A DNA stretch of 64,000 nucleotides, taken from positions 42,591 through 106,590 of the forward strand of contig BAIF02000033.1 of the NCBI GenBank assembly GCA_000509105.1, in the 5' to 3' direction. This stretch comes from Clostridiales bacterium VE202-21. Lineage in GTDB: Bacteria; Bacillota; Clostridia; Lachnospirales; Lachnospiraceae. Below, one piece after another: positions 35,021 to 43,987 of this stretch (within the stretch, counting starts at the first letter, position 1; the number at the start of each line of letters is the position of its first letter). The position numbers were made by a program, and so were the translations under genes. The notes beneath the pieces were generated by a model, which was given only the letters and a program-made list of their open reading frames with translations, had not been told where the DNA came from and did not search any database.

Positions 35021-37300
35021 ATGAAGAAAAAGTTGAAAGCTGTTACGAATGATCGGCGGCCGTTGAGGTTAAGAGGAGTCCAGATCGTTTTTATATCTGC
35101 GGTTGTTATTATTACATTACTTATTTCCATATGGAATGCAGCGGATCTAAGGAGTGTATTGAGCCGCAGCACAAAGCAGTATCTGTACGATGTTACTACA
35201 CAGACTACAAGAGAAATTAGCAATACCATGAATCACAGGATGGAAGATCTGAAAGCAGTGGCAAATTCCGCCTCCAGGATGCAGGTGGACACCGACATTG
35301 TTGAATTGGCAGAATTTTTGAGAAGCAAGGTGGATATATTCGAATTTTCTTTTCTGTTTATTGTTGACAATGAGGGAAAACTGGTCTCCTCCAGTCTGAC
35401 CCATAGTTTAAATAAAAAGGAATTGGATAGGCTCAGCAGTATTCCTGTTGTAAAGGAAGCCTTTGAAGGTAAGGTGGGGGCAAGTTACCTTGGAGGACAG
35501 GAGATCATCTATACTGCGCCGGTTACTATCAATAAAGAGATAAAGGAAGTAGTGGTAGGCATCAGGAATAAGGAAAAGATGCAGGAGATGATCGCAGCCA
35601 AAAGCTTTAGCGGAAACAGCCTTAGCTGCATTATCGACAGCGGAGGGAATGTAATTCTCTCTCCAACTGATGTGGAGACCTTTATGCAGCTGGATGATAT
35701 TTTCAAAAATGACAGGGACTCAAAGGTTGTCGATGATATTTACGAGATGAAGGCCGATTTAAAGCGTGGTAAAAACGGGATTTTGGAGTTTACGTCCATC
35801 AAGCAGGAGGAGCTGTATCTGTCATACAATCCTTTGAACATAAACGATTGGTTTCTTCTCACGCTGATACCGGCAGATATCATATCAGAGGGGCTGGATC
35901 GGTATGTATTTCGTTCATTTCTGATCCTGGGGTTTGTCGCCGTTGCCTGTTTCGTGCTTTTGCTGAATGTTTACCGACTGTTTCATGAGAGCAGAAAGAG
36001 GCTGGAACGTTTTGCATTTATGGATGAAGTGACCGGCGGAATGAATCAGGCGGCCCTCCGATTGAAATTTCTCGAAATAGGGCCGGACATAGCGTTGTCT
36101 GACTACTACTTAGTGCAGCTTAACGTGAAGGGATTTAAACTGATTAACGAGCGTTATGGCAGTGAAGAGGCAGATGGGATACTCCGTTACATCTATCAGG
36201 TTCTAGATAGAAACATTGACAGGCATAAGAATGAGTTTGCAGCCAGAAGCGGATCCGATCACTTTACTCTCTGCCTGAAAGAGAGCAGGCGTGAAGATAT
36301 ACAAATGCGGCTTGATAAAATGTTTGCAGATATTCATGCATTTGAAGATACAGATATCCCGCGCTGCGAGCTGATTTTCCAGCAGGGGGCATGTATGTTA
36401 AACGATCAGTTACAGGATATTACGATTCTGCAGGACCGTGCCCGCCTGGCATATCAATATGCAGAGCCAGGGACGGAGAATGTCTGTGCTTTTTACAGCG
36501 GCGATATAGCAAAACAGGTGAAACAAGAGCAGGAACTGAACGATTTGTTTCAAGATTCCATTACAAACCATGATTTTCAGGTTTATCTTCAACCCAAAGC
36601 AGGGCTTGAAAGTGGCCGGATCGAGGGCGCAGAGGCGCTGGTGCGCTGGAACCACCCGAAGAAAGGCGTGATTTTTCCATCGGACTTTATCCCGCTGTTT
36701 GAAAAAAGCGGCAAGATCTGCCAACTGGATCTGTATATGTTTGAAGAAGTCTGTAAATTGCTGAAGCGATGGACCGAGGAGGGCAAGAATACGGTGCCGG
36801 TTTCAGTGAATCTTTCCAGGCTCCATTTTCAGGGCAGCCAATGTTTAGAGCCTTTTATTGAAATGGCAGATAAATATGGCATTGCACATGAGATGATCGA
36901 ATTCGAACTCACGGAATCTATTTTCTTTGACGACGGACAAATCAGCAGGGTTAAAAATGTGATACGCCAGATGCATGAGCACGGATTCAGCTGCTCTCTG
37001 GATGATTTTGGTTCCGGATTCTCTTCGCTGGGGCTGTTGAAAGAATTTGATGTGGACGTGATCAAGCTGGACCGCCTGTTCTTCCTGGATATGTCCAGTG
37101 ATAAGGCAAAGGCTGTGATTGCCTGCCTGCTCGAACTGGCCAAAAGGCTGCATGTGAAAACGGTGGCGGAGGGGATTGAAGAACCTGCGCAGCTGGAATA
37201 TCTGCGCTCACTTCACTGCGATATGGTGCAGGGATACGTGATTTCCCGACCTTTGCCGGTGGAAGAATTTGAGAAATGGTCTCAACGGTATGGAAATTAA
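35021..37300 (+). CDS. Membrane GGDEF-EAL protein, likely c-di-GMP phosphodiesterase
   Basis: This 759-aa membrane signalling protein has a first transmembrane helix (about residues 25-43), an extracellular Cache-like sensor (about 44-290), a second helix (about 296-316), a degenerate GGDEF domain (about 330-495; SGSDHF replaces GGDEF) and an EAL domain (about 505-755). Catalytic EAL residues appear intact: EALVRW, VNLSRLHF, FELTES, LDDFGSGFSSLG, VIKLDRLF, AEGIEE and VQGYVISRPLP. It should hydrolyse c-di-GMP under control of an external ligand and should not synthesise it. The ATG follows AGGAG. It is divergent from the double-GntR gene. Confidence 0.88.
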   Translation: MKKKLKAVTNDRRPLRLRGVQIVFISAVVIITLLISIWNAADLRSVLSRSTKQYLYDVTTQTTREISNTMNHRMEDLKAVANSASRMQVDTDIVELAEFLRSKVDIFEFSFLFIVDNEGKLVSSSLTHSLNKKELDRLSSIPVVKEAFEGKVGASYLGGQEIIYTAPVTINKEIKEVVVGIRNKEKMQEMIAAKSFSGNSLSCIIDSGGNVILSPTDVETFMQLDDIFKNDRDSKVVDDIYEMKADLKRGKNGILEFTSIKQEELYLSYNPLNINDWFLLTLIPADIISEGLDRYVFRSFLILGFVAVACFVLLLNVYRLFHESRKRLERFAFMDEVTGGMNQAALRLKFLEIGPDIALSDYYLVQLNVKGFKLINERYGSEEADGILRYIYQVLDRNIDRHKNEFAARSGSDHFTLCLKESRREDIQMRLDKMFADIHAFEDTDIPRCELIFQQGACMLNDQLQDITILQDRARLAYQYAEPGTENVCAFYSGDIAKQVKQEQELNDLFQDSITNHDFQVYLQPKAGLESGRIEGAEALVRWNHPKKGVIFPSDFIPLFEKSGKICQLDLYMFEEVCKLLKRWTEEGKNTVPVSVNLSRLHFQGSQCLEPFIEMADKYGIAHEMIEFELTESIFFDDGQISRVKNVIRQMHEHGFSCSLDDFGSGFSSLGLLKEFDVDVIKLDRLFFLDMSSDKAKAVIACLLELAKRLHVKTVAEGIEEPAQLEYLRSLHCDMVQGYVISRPLPVEEFEKWSQRYGN

Positions 37301-37378
37301 ACTTTGTGAAATACTGATAAAAATAGCTAACTATAATTAGTGAAAATTAATAAAATAAAGCATATTAACCAAAAGCAA

Positions 37379-37468
37379 TTGACAAATAGAAAATGGTGTG
37401 AGTATAATACAGTTACAACTTGAGAACGTTCTCAAGTTTTTAAATTCAGAGAAATGAGATCGTTCTCA
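37379..37468 (+). promoter_or_regulatory. Promoter with two LacI-type operators
   Basis: TTGACA (37379-37384), an 18-bp spacer and TATAAT (37403-37408) are followed by a perfect 22-bp palindrome at 37417-37438 (core TGAGAACGTTCTCA) covering the start site. A second box at 37455-37468 matches the 14-bp core with one mismatch (TGAGATCGTTCTCA). The distance between the centres is 34 bp. This is a convincing autoregulated promoter for the LacI gene at 37494. Confidence 0.85.
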
Positions 37469-37493
37469 AAAATGTGAGAGCAGAGGTGTAAGG

Positions 37494-38513
37494 ATGGAAC
37501 AGAACATTACGATAACAGATGTGGCGAAGCTGGCAGGCGTGTCCAGAGCGACGGCGGGGCGTGTAGTCGGCGGTTACGGCAACGTATCGGAAAAGAGCAG
37601 GGAAAAAGTTATGCAGGCTGTGGAAGCTTTAAACTACAGGCCCAATCTGGTAGCGCAGGGCCTTAGGGGCCAGAGCACAAAGACAATTGCCGTGATACTG
37701 GGCAGCATTAAAAATAATTACTGCAATAAATTGATCTATGCAGTTGAAAAAGAAGCACAAAAGCAGGGGTACAACGTCATTGTCTGTAACACTCATGAGA
37801 ATGTGGCGCAGGAGATCGGGCATCTCCAGAATATGTATGGCAGACAGGTGGACGGTGTGATCTTGATGTCTACGGTGAAAAGAGAAGAGGAGATCCGGGA
37901 ACAGTACAGAGAACTGTATCAGGGCAGCGTACCCGTTGTATTTGTGGACAGAAGAATCCGTGGACTGGATTCCAGGGTAATTCAGAGTAATAACGCGGAG
38001 GCATCCTATCAGGCGGCCAGGTATCTTCTGGAATTGGGGCACAGAAAGATCGGGGTACTCGCAACCGACGATTATTCTACTGTAAATGAAAGAATCAAAG
38101 GCTATAAAAGAGCACTGGAGGAGTACGGCGCCGAATACCGGGAGGATCTGGTGATGTTTGCCGCACACAATGATAAGGAAAAGATCCGGGAGAAGACGGC
38201 GGAGCTGCTGAACGGGGAAGGCCCCACCGCTCTTTACGTGCTGAATAACAGCCTGTGTATCGGTGTACTCATGGAATTGAAGAAAAGACAGATGCACATT
38301 CCCAAGGATATTTCGCTTCTCGTCTGGGACGATGAAGAATTAAATGAATTATTGGATATTACGACCGTGGTTCAGCCGATCGAAGCGATCGGAAAGGCAG
38401 CAGTGCAGGAGCTGATCGCGCAAAAAGAAAAAGCCCCCGGAGAGCAGGGGGAGAAACGAGAGGTACTGGAGGCCTCCATTGTATTTCGGAAATCCTGCAG
38501 AAAAGCCGACTAA
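37494..38513 (+). CDS. LacI-family transcriptional regulator
   Basis: This 339-aa repressor has the N-terminal helix-turn-helix TDVAKLAGVSRATAGRVVGG (residues 7-26), the linker NYRPNLVAQGLRGQSTKTIA and a ligand-binding domain with YNVIVCNTHENVAQEIGHLQ, VDGVILMS and PKDISLLVWDDEELN. The promoter carries a perfect palindrome plus a second box, so it is autoregulated and probably also controls the AnmK-like kinase and ribose-type importer downstream, 55 bp away. Confidence 0.88.
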   Translation: MEQNITITDVAKLAGVSRATAGRVVGGYGNVSEKSREKVMQAVEALNYRPNLVAQGLRGQSTKTIAVILGSIKNNYCNKLIYAVEKEAQKQGYNVIVCNTHENVAQEIGHLQNMYGRQVDGVILMSTVKREEEIREQYRELYQGSVPVVFVDRRIRGLDSRVIQSNNAEASYQAARYLLELGHRKIGVLATDDYSTVNERIKGYKRALEEYGAEYREDLVMFAAHNDKEKIREKTAELLNGEGPTALYVLNNSLCIGVLMELKKRQMHIPKDISLLVWDDEELNELLDITTVVQPIEAIGKAAVQELIAQKEKAPGEQGEKREVLEASIVFRKSCRKAD

Positions 38514-38568
38514 ACTGGTAGCAGCACCGGAGGGTGTTCTATAAATATCAATTCAAGGAGGGAACAAA

Positions 38569-39801
38569 ATGGATTTAATTATGGGTATGAACAGTGGTTC
38601 GTCCTTTGATGGAATCGATGTGATTTTGGCAGAGATCGAGATGGACGGCGATGGTTTTCCCAAAGCGCCCCGCTTTATATGCGGAGGTTCCTACGACTGG
38701 CCCGAGGAGGTAACGCCGATCGTGAGGGATGCCTTTGAGAACCGCGTGGATATGGTGGGGATCAACAGGCTGAATTATATCTGCGGAGCAGTATTTGCTG
38801 AAAAAGCAGTACAGTTTATGGAAGAGAATCATATCAATCCGTTGGATATCAAAGTGCTGGGGCTGGACACACAGACCATATACCAGGAGCAGCCTGACCA
38901 CGCGAAGATCGCGTCCATGTCTGAAGAAGAAAAGGGGGACTGGCTTCACAGATGGCTGGACGGACCGTATCCGGCCGGACTTCAGATGGGAGAGAGCTCT
39001 GTAATCGCAAACCTGACGAATATTGATACTGTGACGCATTTCCGCCCTGCAGATCATGTATGGGGAGGAGCGGCGGCTCCGTTGATGCCGTATCTGGATT
39101 ACATTTTATTCCGGAATGAGGAGAAGCCGGTTATGACACTGAATATCGGCGGAATTGCTAATCTGCATGTGGCAGGTAAAGACAGAAGAGACATGTTTGG
39201 GTTTGACACTGGTCCGGGGAATGCAGTATCCAACTATCTGTGCAAGAAACTGACCGGGAAGGATTACGACAAAGACGGTGAGCTTGCTTCCAGAGGAAAT
39301 ATCAACGAAGAGCTGCTGGATTTCTTTATGCATCATCCGTTCTGGGACAGACCGGTGCCAAGATCAGGATGGGTAGGAGATTACAATGAACAGTACATAG
39401 ACAGTGTTTTGGACAAATTCGGACATCTGCCGGCGGAAGATATTCTTGCAACGTCATGCGCATTTACAGGGGCGGCTGTTGCGAAAAGTATGATTGACAA
39501 TATACCTGCGGAGATCATAGAGAAGACGGACAAACTGTATACAAGCGGCGGGGGAGTAAAGAATCCTCAGATTATGAAAGAGATACGGGAAAGAATTCCG
39601 GGAAATATCAAAGTGACGACCTCTGCTGAAATCGGCATCCCGCCGGAATATAAAGAAGCGATTAAGTTTGCGACCATCGCTTATTCAACTATCCACCGTA
39701 TACCGGGAAATATTCCAGCAGCAGGTCATGCGTCACAGTACTCAATCCTTGGAAAGATTGCTCTGGCTCCCCGCAACATAGCAGGCGGCCCGCAGATCTA
39801 A
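38569..39801 (+). CDS. anmK: Anhydro-N-acetylmuramic acid kinase-like protein
   Basis: This 410-aa member of the AnmK family of the ASKHA fold has the phosphate-1 motif LIMGMNSGSSFDGIDV (residues 3-18; in AnmK usually GTSLDG), LNIGGIANLHV (about 186-196), FDTGPGNAVSNY carrying the catalytic Asp (about 208-219), and the adenosine motif LYTSGGGVKNP (about 323-333). True AnmK opens and phosphorylates 1,6-anhydro-N-acetylmuramic acid from peptidoglycan turnover to MurNAc 6-phosphate. The variant start motif and two small inserts suggest a subfamily with perhaps a different anhydro-sugar. It is followed by a sugar-binding lipoprotein and ribose-type transporter, which could import that substrate. 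Confidence 0.78.
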   Translation: MDLIMGMNSGSSFDGIDVILAEIEMDGDGFPKAPRFICGGSYDWPEEVTPIVRDAFENRVDMVGINRLNYICGAVFAEKAVQFMEENHINPLDIKVLGLDTQTIYQEQPDHAKIASMSEEEKGDWLHRWLDGPYPAGLQMGESSVIANLTNIDTVTHFRPADHVWGGAAAPLMPYLDYILFRNEEKPVMTLNIGGIANLHVAGKDRRDMFGFDTGPGNAVSNYLCKKLTGKDYDKDGELASRGNINEELLDFFMHHPFWDRPVPRSGWVGDYNEQYIDSVLDKFGHLPAEDILATSCAFTGAAVAKSMIDNIPAEIIEKTDKLYTSGGGVKNPQIMKEIRERIPGNIKVTTSAEIGIPPEYKEAIKFATIAYSTIHRIPGNIPAAGHASQYSILGKIALAPRNIAGGPQI

Positions 39802-39866
39802 TTGAATACGATTTAAATATACCATGAAAACATATAAAATGCCAGTTATAATGGAGGGAATAGATT

Positions 39867-40874
39867 ATGAAAAAAAGAATAGCAGCTCTGCTTTGCGCAG
39901 CAATGATGGCAGTCACACTGGCTGCATGTACAAGTGAAGGACCAGGAAAAGAAGCTTCTGAACCGGCGGCAGATTCCGGGCAGGCAAAAACAGAGGAAGG
40001 CAAGTCAGCGGAAGAAATTACACTTGGAGTCTCATTCGGACAGAATGTGCACCCCTTCTTCGTAGCGATGCAGAAGGGAATTGAGAAGGCATGTGAAGAT
40101 TACAACGTGAAAAAGTGTAACGTCCTGTCAGCCGACAGTTCTCTGGAAACGCAGAATTCCCAGCTCGAGAACCTGGTGACTATGGGATGTGATGCAATCC
40201 TGCTGAACCCCTATGATTCGGAGGGCGTTGTCAATGCCGTAAGCGATGCCGTGAATGGAGGAGTCGGCGTATTTACAATGGATGTGGACTGTGAAGGTTC
40301 CCTTGCATTCGTTGCCTCCGATAATAGAGAAATCGGAAAAATGCTGGCAGAATACGTAATAGAAAAACTCGACGGTAAAGGGAAAATCGCTATCATCGAT
40401 GGGATAACGGTCAGCTCATTGAAGGACAGGACCGAAGGTTTCATGGAAGTACTCAAAGAAAGCGGGATTGAAATTGTGGCAGAGCAGCAGACCGCGCATG
40501 CAAGAGATACGGCCCTGGCTTCCGCAGAGAATATTCTGCAGGCAAATCCGGACATCGATGCGTTTGTAGGGATTAATGAAAATTCAGGTATGGCAATCTT
40601 AAGCGCGGCAACCTCCGCAAATCTGAAAGACCTTCTGATCACCACCGTGGATGCAACATCCGAGAACATGGCGGCGATCCGGGACGGTAAAGTGGCAGTA
40701 GGCGTATCACAGGATCCATACCAGATGGGATACAAAGCGGTAGAGCAGGCGCTGGCATGGTGTGAAGGAAAAGACGTTGAGAAGTTTATTGAAGTTCCTG
40801 TTGAGTATATGGACAAAGATAATATCCAGGAATTCATCGACAGAGAAAAAGGATATGGCGTTGAGGTAGAATAA
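39867..40874 (+). CDS. Sugar-binding lipoprotein, RbsB type
   Basis: This 335-aa Peripla_BP_4-type lipoprotein has a signal peptide ending in TLAACTSEG, a short linker rich in Glu, Ala and Ser, and a mature domain with ITLGVSFGQNVHPFFVAMQK, LVTMGCDAILLNPYDSEGVVNAV, IAIIDGITVSSLKDRTEGF and AVGVSQDPYQMGYKAVEQA. These are ribose/xylose-binding-protein features. It precedes the ATPase and permease of the same importer. Hairpins after it probably favour its expression over that of the membrane parts. Confidence 0.87.
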   Translation: MKKRIAALLCAAMMAVTLAACTSEGPGKEASEPAADSGQAKTEEGKSAEEITLGVSFGQNVHPFFVAMQKGIEKACEDYNVKKCNVLSADSSLETQNSQLENLVTMGCDAILLNPYDSEGVVNAVSDAVNGGVGVFTMDVDCEGSLAFVASDNREIGKMLAEYVIEKLDGKGKIAIIDGITVSSLKDRTEGFMEVLKESGIEIVAEQQTAHARDTALASAENILQANPDIDAFVGINENSGMAILSAATSANLKDLLITTVDATSENMAAIRDGKVAVGVSQDPYQMGYKAVEQALAWCEGKDVEKFIEVPVEYMDKDNIQEFIDREKGYGVEVE

Positions 40875-40896
40875 GTATTCATCTTGAAAGCCGCAA

Positions 40897-40947
40897 GTAC
40901 GCCTTGGCGTACCTGAATTGGAACCATCTGCGTATGTGGATGGTTCC
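40897..40947 (+). terminator. Two intercistronic hairpins after binding-protein gene
   Basis: GTACGCC/GGCGTAC (40897-40903 with 40906-40912) and GGAACCATC/GATGGTTCC (40920-40928 with 40939-40947) are perfect stems without T-tracts. They probably stabilise the upstream mRNA. Confidence 0.55.
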
Positions 40948-40971
40948 TATCATAAATGAAGAGGTGAAGAT

Positions 40972-42494
40972 ATGTCCGATGTAATAGTAAAAATGGAAGG
41001 AATATCGAAGGCATTTGCAGGAATTAAGGCGCTGGATCATGTACAGATCGAGCTGCGAAAAGGAGAAGTCCATGCACTCATGGGAGAAAATGGGGCAGGG
41101 AAATCTACTTTGATGAAAATTATGACAGGGGTATACTCAAAAGACGAAGGCAGCATGTATCTTTTGAACGAAGAAACCGGACAGATGGAAGAGGCAGAGA
41201 TGAAATCACCGCTAATGGCACAGAAAGCAGGATTAAGCATGGTTTTTCAGGAACTGAACCTCTTGGAAAATATGAATATAGCAGAAAATATTTTTATCGG
41301 CAGAGAGCCGGTCGGAAAAAGCAGGCTGCTGGACAGGGACACACTGAATAAAAAGGCAAAGGCAGAACTTCAAAAGGTCAACCTGGACATAGATCCGGGC
41401 ATCCCGGTATCCGAGCTGAGCTGCGGGCAGATGCAGTGCGTGGAGATTGCGAAGGCATTGTCCTTTCAGGCCAGAGTGGTGGTGTTTGACGAACCTACGG
41501 CCAGCCTGTCAGAAAAGGAATCTCAGGTGCTGTTCCAGATCATAGAGGAGCTGAGAAAACAGGGCGTGTGCATCGTATACATTTCCCACAGAATGGAAGA
41601 GGTGTTCCAGCTATCCGATCGTATTACCGTCTTCCGAAATGGTACATATATAGATACGGTAGAGACAAAACGGGTGACAGAGCCAGATCTGATTAAAATG
41701 ATGATTGGGCATGAGTTAGATGGGAGCAAGGCATGTGGAAGTGAATTTGTGAATCGGGAGCATGTAATCATGGAAGTGAAGAACGTGCGGGTATATCCCA
41801 AAAGCAGTCCGGTTAGTTTTCAGCTCTATGAAAAGGAGATTCTGGGATTCTTTGGCCTAGTAGGCGCGGGGAGAACGGAATTGATGAGGAAGCTGTTTGG
41901 CATCGACCCATTGGGGAAGGTGAAATATATATAAAAGGGAGAAAAGTCTGCGTCTCTTCTCCAAAGGATGCAATCGGCGCAGGAATCGGCCTTGTCCCCG
42001 AAGACAGAAAGGGGCTGGGCCTCATCCTGGGAATGAGTATCCGGGATAATATGCTCATCTCCAAGCTTGGACAGCTGAAAAGCTTCTGGCTGAATCGCCG
42101 GGGGCTTAAGCAGATCACGGGAAACTACATCAGCGATCTTGGCATATCCCTGAGAAACGAGGAGCAGGAGGTCAAAGAACTGAGCGGAGGCAACCAGCAG
42201 AAAGTGGTGATTGCAAAGTGGCTGGCCATGACGCCGGATATCCTGATTATGGATGAGCCTACAAGAGGAATTGACATCGGCGCAAAAAGTGAGATCTATG
42301 CATTGATGCGTAAGCTGACCCAGTCGGGAAAAAGCATTATTATGATTTCATCGGAAATCGCAGAAGTCATGCAGGTAAGCGACAGGATTATCGTCATGCA
42401 TGAGGGCAGCATTTCCGGCGAAATTGCTGCGGAGGAAGTTTCAAAGAATAGCATAATGCAGGCTGCATTTGGCGGAGGTATGGAAAATGGATAA
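40972..42494 (+). pseudogene. Ribose-type ABC ATPase (RbsA family), single frameshift
   Basis: This should be an RbsA-type double ATPase of about 508 aa. The first part reads from 40972 with Walker A GENGAGKST, LSCGQMQ and Walker B VVVFDEPTASL, then the second domain start GLVGAGRTELMRKLFGID. At the G-run 41913-41916 the frame is lost and stops at 41934. Adding one G restores GEGEIYIKGRKVCVSSPKDA and continues through LVPEDRKGLG, the signature LSGGNQQKV and Walker B ILIMDEPTRGID to the natural stop at 42494. It is therefore a one-base deletion in a short homopolymer: real mutation, slipped-strand switch or sequencing error. Without the shift the importer would be complete. Confidence 0.85.
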
Positions 42495-43428
42495 AACAAA
42501 AAAGATAAATCTCAGATCCTTCAGGGAACTGCTTTTAGTTGGCGTAGTAATCGTATTATGTATGATCTGGACGATCATGAACTCACAGTTTTTGTCCGCC
42601 AACAATATATCTAATATTCTGCGGCAGGCTTCCTATACGGCGATCGCGGCGGTGGGGATGACCATGGTCATCATCATAGGGGAGATAGACCTCTCAGCGG
42701 GTTCCCTCGTATGCGCCGCAGGCCTGGTAGGAGCCGTTGTCTGCAAGAATACGGACAATGTATTCTTTTCCGTGATTGCGGCAATTGCAGTTGGCGCGGT
42801 AATCGGAACTGTGAACGGAGTGCTCTGCGCGGTAGGAAAGCTGCCGGGATTCATCGCATCCCTTGCAAGTATGACCGTGCTGCGGGGTCTGGCCTATATT
42901 GTAACCGGCGGTAATTCCGTGGTATGGAGCAATGAAAGTTTTACGATGATAGGAACCGGATACATCGCTGGAATTCCAGTCCCTGTTATCATTATGGTAA
43001 TTGTCATCATATTCGGCGTTATTCTGACATCGAAGACCCGTTTCGGACGCTACATCTACTCCGTGGGCGGAAACATGGAGGCAAGCCGCTGGTCAGGAAT
43101 CGCAGTAGAAAAAGTAAAAATCCTCGTCTACATGATCATGGGAGTCCTGATCGCCATAGCTGGTCTGATCATCACCACCCGCCTCGGTTCCGGACAGCCC
43201 TCAGCCGGCCTGAACTTCGAGATGGACTGCATCACGGCAGCCGTAGTCGGGGGAACAAGCATGTCCGGCGGACGCGGAAAAGTCATGGGAACAATCGTGG
43301 GGGTACTCCTGCTTACCGTTCTTACAAATGGAATGACACTGGTGGGAATGAATACATATTGGCAGCAGGTGTTCAAAGGAGTCATAATCGTTATATCCGT
43401 ACTTGCGGATACTCATAGCAAAAAGTAG
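42487..43428 (+). CDS. Ribose-type ABC transporter permease (RbsC family)
   Basis: This 313-aa permease has GMTMVIIIGEIDLSAGSLV, PGFIASLASMTVLRGLAYI, GGNMEASRWSGIAVEKVKILVY and VVGGTSMSGGRGK, the normal RbsC pattern. The ATG at 42487 overlaps the end of the ATPase gene by 8 bp and has GGAGG at 42474-42478; an earlier in-frame TTG at 42469 is less likely. It belongs with the binding protein at 39867 and the frameshifted ATPase. Confidence 0.88.
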   Translation: MDKTKKINLRSFRELLLVGVVIVLCMIWTIMNSQFLSANNISNILRQASYTAIAAVGMTMVIIIGEIDLSAGSLVCAAGLVGAVVCKNTDNVFFSVIAAIAVGAVIGTVNGVLCAVGKLPGFIASLASMTVLRGLAYIVTGGNSVVWSNESFTMIGTGYIAGIPVPVIIMVIVIIFGVILTSKTRFGRYIYSVGGNMEASRWSGIAVEKVKILVYMIMGVLIAIAGLIITTRLGSGQPSAGLNFEMDCITAAVVGGTSMSGGRGKVMGTIVGVLLLTVLTNGMTLVGMNTYWQQVFKGVIIVISVLADTHSKK

Positions 43429-43690
43429 GAATTTGGGGGCAGTAAGAGGGATGAAGGGTCGCCTGCCGGAAGGTGGATGCTCCGATGCTGTCCCGGGAGG
43501 CTGGGCGCATCAAGACGGTTACTCTAGCCTCGGTGGGGTTCCGGCGGGTGAGGCGGATGGGAACTGGGTGGGCGGGGATGAGAAGGCAGTGTCTGTTATT
43601 GCGAGAGGGACTGTTCAGGAGCAATCATTGTATCACCAGTACTGTTTCATACGATGCTCCCGTCTTAATTCCTCCCGGGATAGGGGATTT
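43429..43690 (+). other. G-rich non-coding stretch with long-range pairing
   Basis: About 260 bp after the permease stop has no convincing gene. TCCCGGGAGG (43491-43500) is perfectly complementary to CCTCCCGGGA (43671-43680), and just inside it AAGACGG (43512-43518) pairs with CCGTCTT (43660-43666). This would close a loop of about 140 nt rich in G. Base composition (many GGGTGGG-like runs) is unlike the neighbouring genes. It could be a structured RNA or the remnant of a mobile element. I recognise no known RNA family. Confidence 0.4.
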
Positions 43691-43713
43691 TGACTTCTGA
43701 CTGGATGAGTCCA

Positions 43714-43964
43714 GCTGTGCGGAATTGGAACAGGCATCTCCTGGATGCGTCTTTTAGGGCATTAGCGCCGCTTTATCAAAATCGGAACCGGCATGTGAAC
43801 TTCCTTCAGGCCCACAAGGCCTGAAGGAAAGCAGACCCGCAGCGAGAATTCATCAGAATTCTCGTGAGTGTCTGCGGTGTTCACCATGCCGGCTCCGATT
43901 TTGATTAGCGGCGCTTATGCCCTAATTCCGTATCCAGGAGATGCCTGTTCCAATTCCACACAGC
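43714..43964. repeat. 251-bp imperfect palindrome with two internal hairpins
   Basis: The left arm (43714-43800) and right arm (about 43879-43964) are about 90 percent complementary over roughly 86 bp. The centre holds two separate hairpins: a perfect 12-bp stem with 5-nt loop (43801-43812 with 43818-43829) and a stem of 9 bp with 4-nt loop (43843-43851 with 43856-43864) extended by GCAGAC/GTCTGC (43831-43836 with 43870-43875). GTCC flanks both ends (43709-43712 and 43965-43968), a possible 4-bp target duplication. It lies between convergent genes. It could be a MITE-like element, a structured RNA gene or an extreme bidirectional terminator. Confidence 0.8.
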
Positions 43965-43987
43965 GTCCCCTCTGCCAAACTCCCCCC

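Noticed and set aside
40897..40947. Riboswitch before the ATPase gene
   Set aside because: Only two simple stems are present; no conserved aptamer core was recognised. Described as intercistronic hairpins.
41913..42033. Programmed frameshift to make a full-length RbsA
   Set aside because: There is no slippery heptamer, stem or internal Shine-Dalgarno at the expected place, and RbsA proteins are not known to use one. A one-base deletion or read error is simpler.
43403..43700. Overlapping open frames of 75-96 codons after the rbsC-type permease
   Set aside because: The amino-acid composition is odd (Gly/Arg rich), there is no ribosome site, no recognised family, and frames are open on both strands because of high G content. 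Treated as non-coding.
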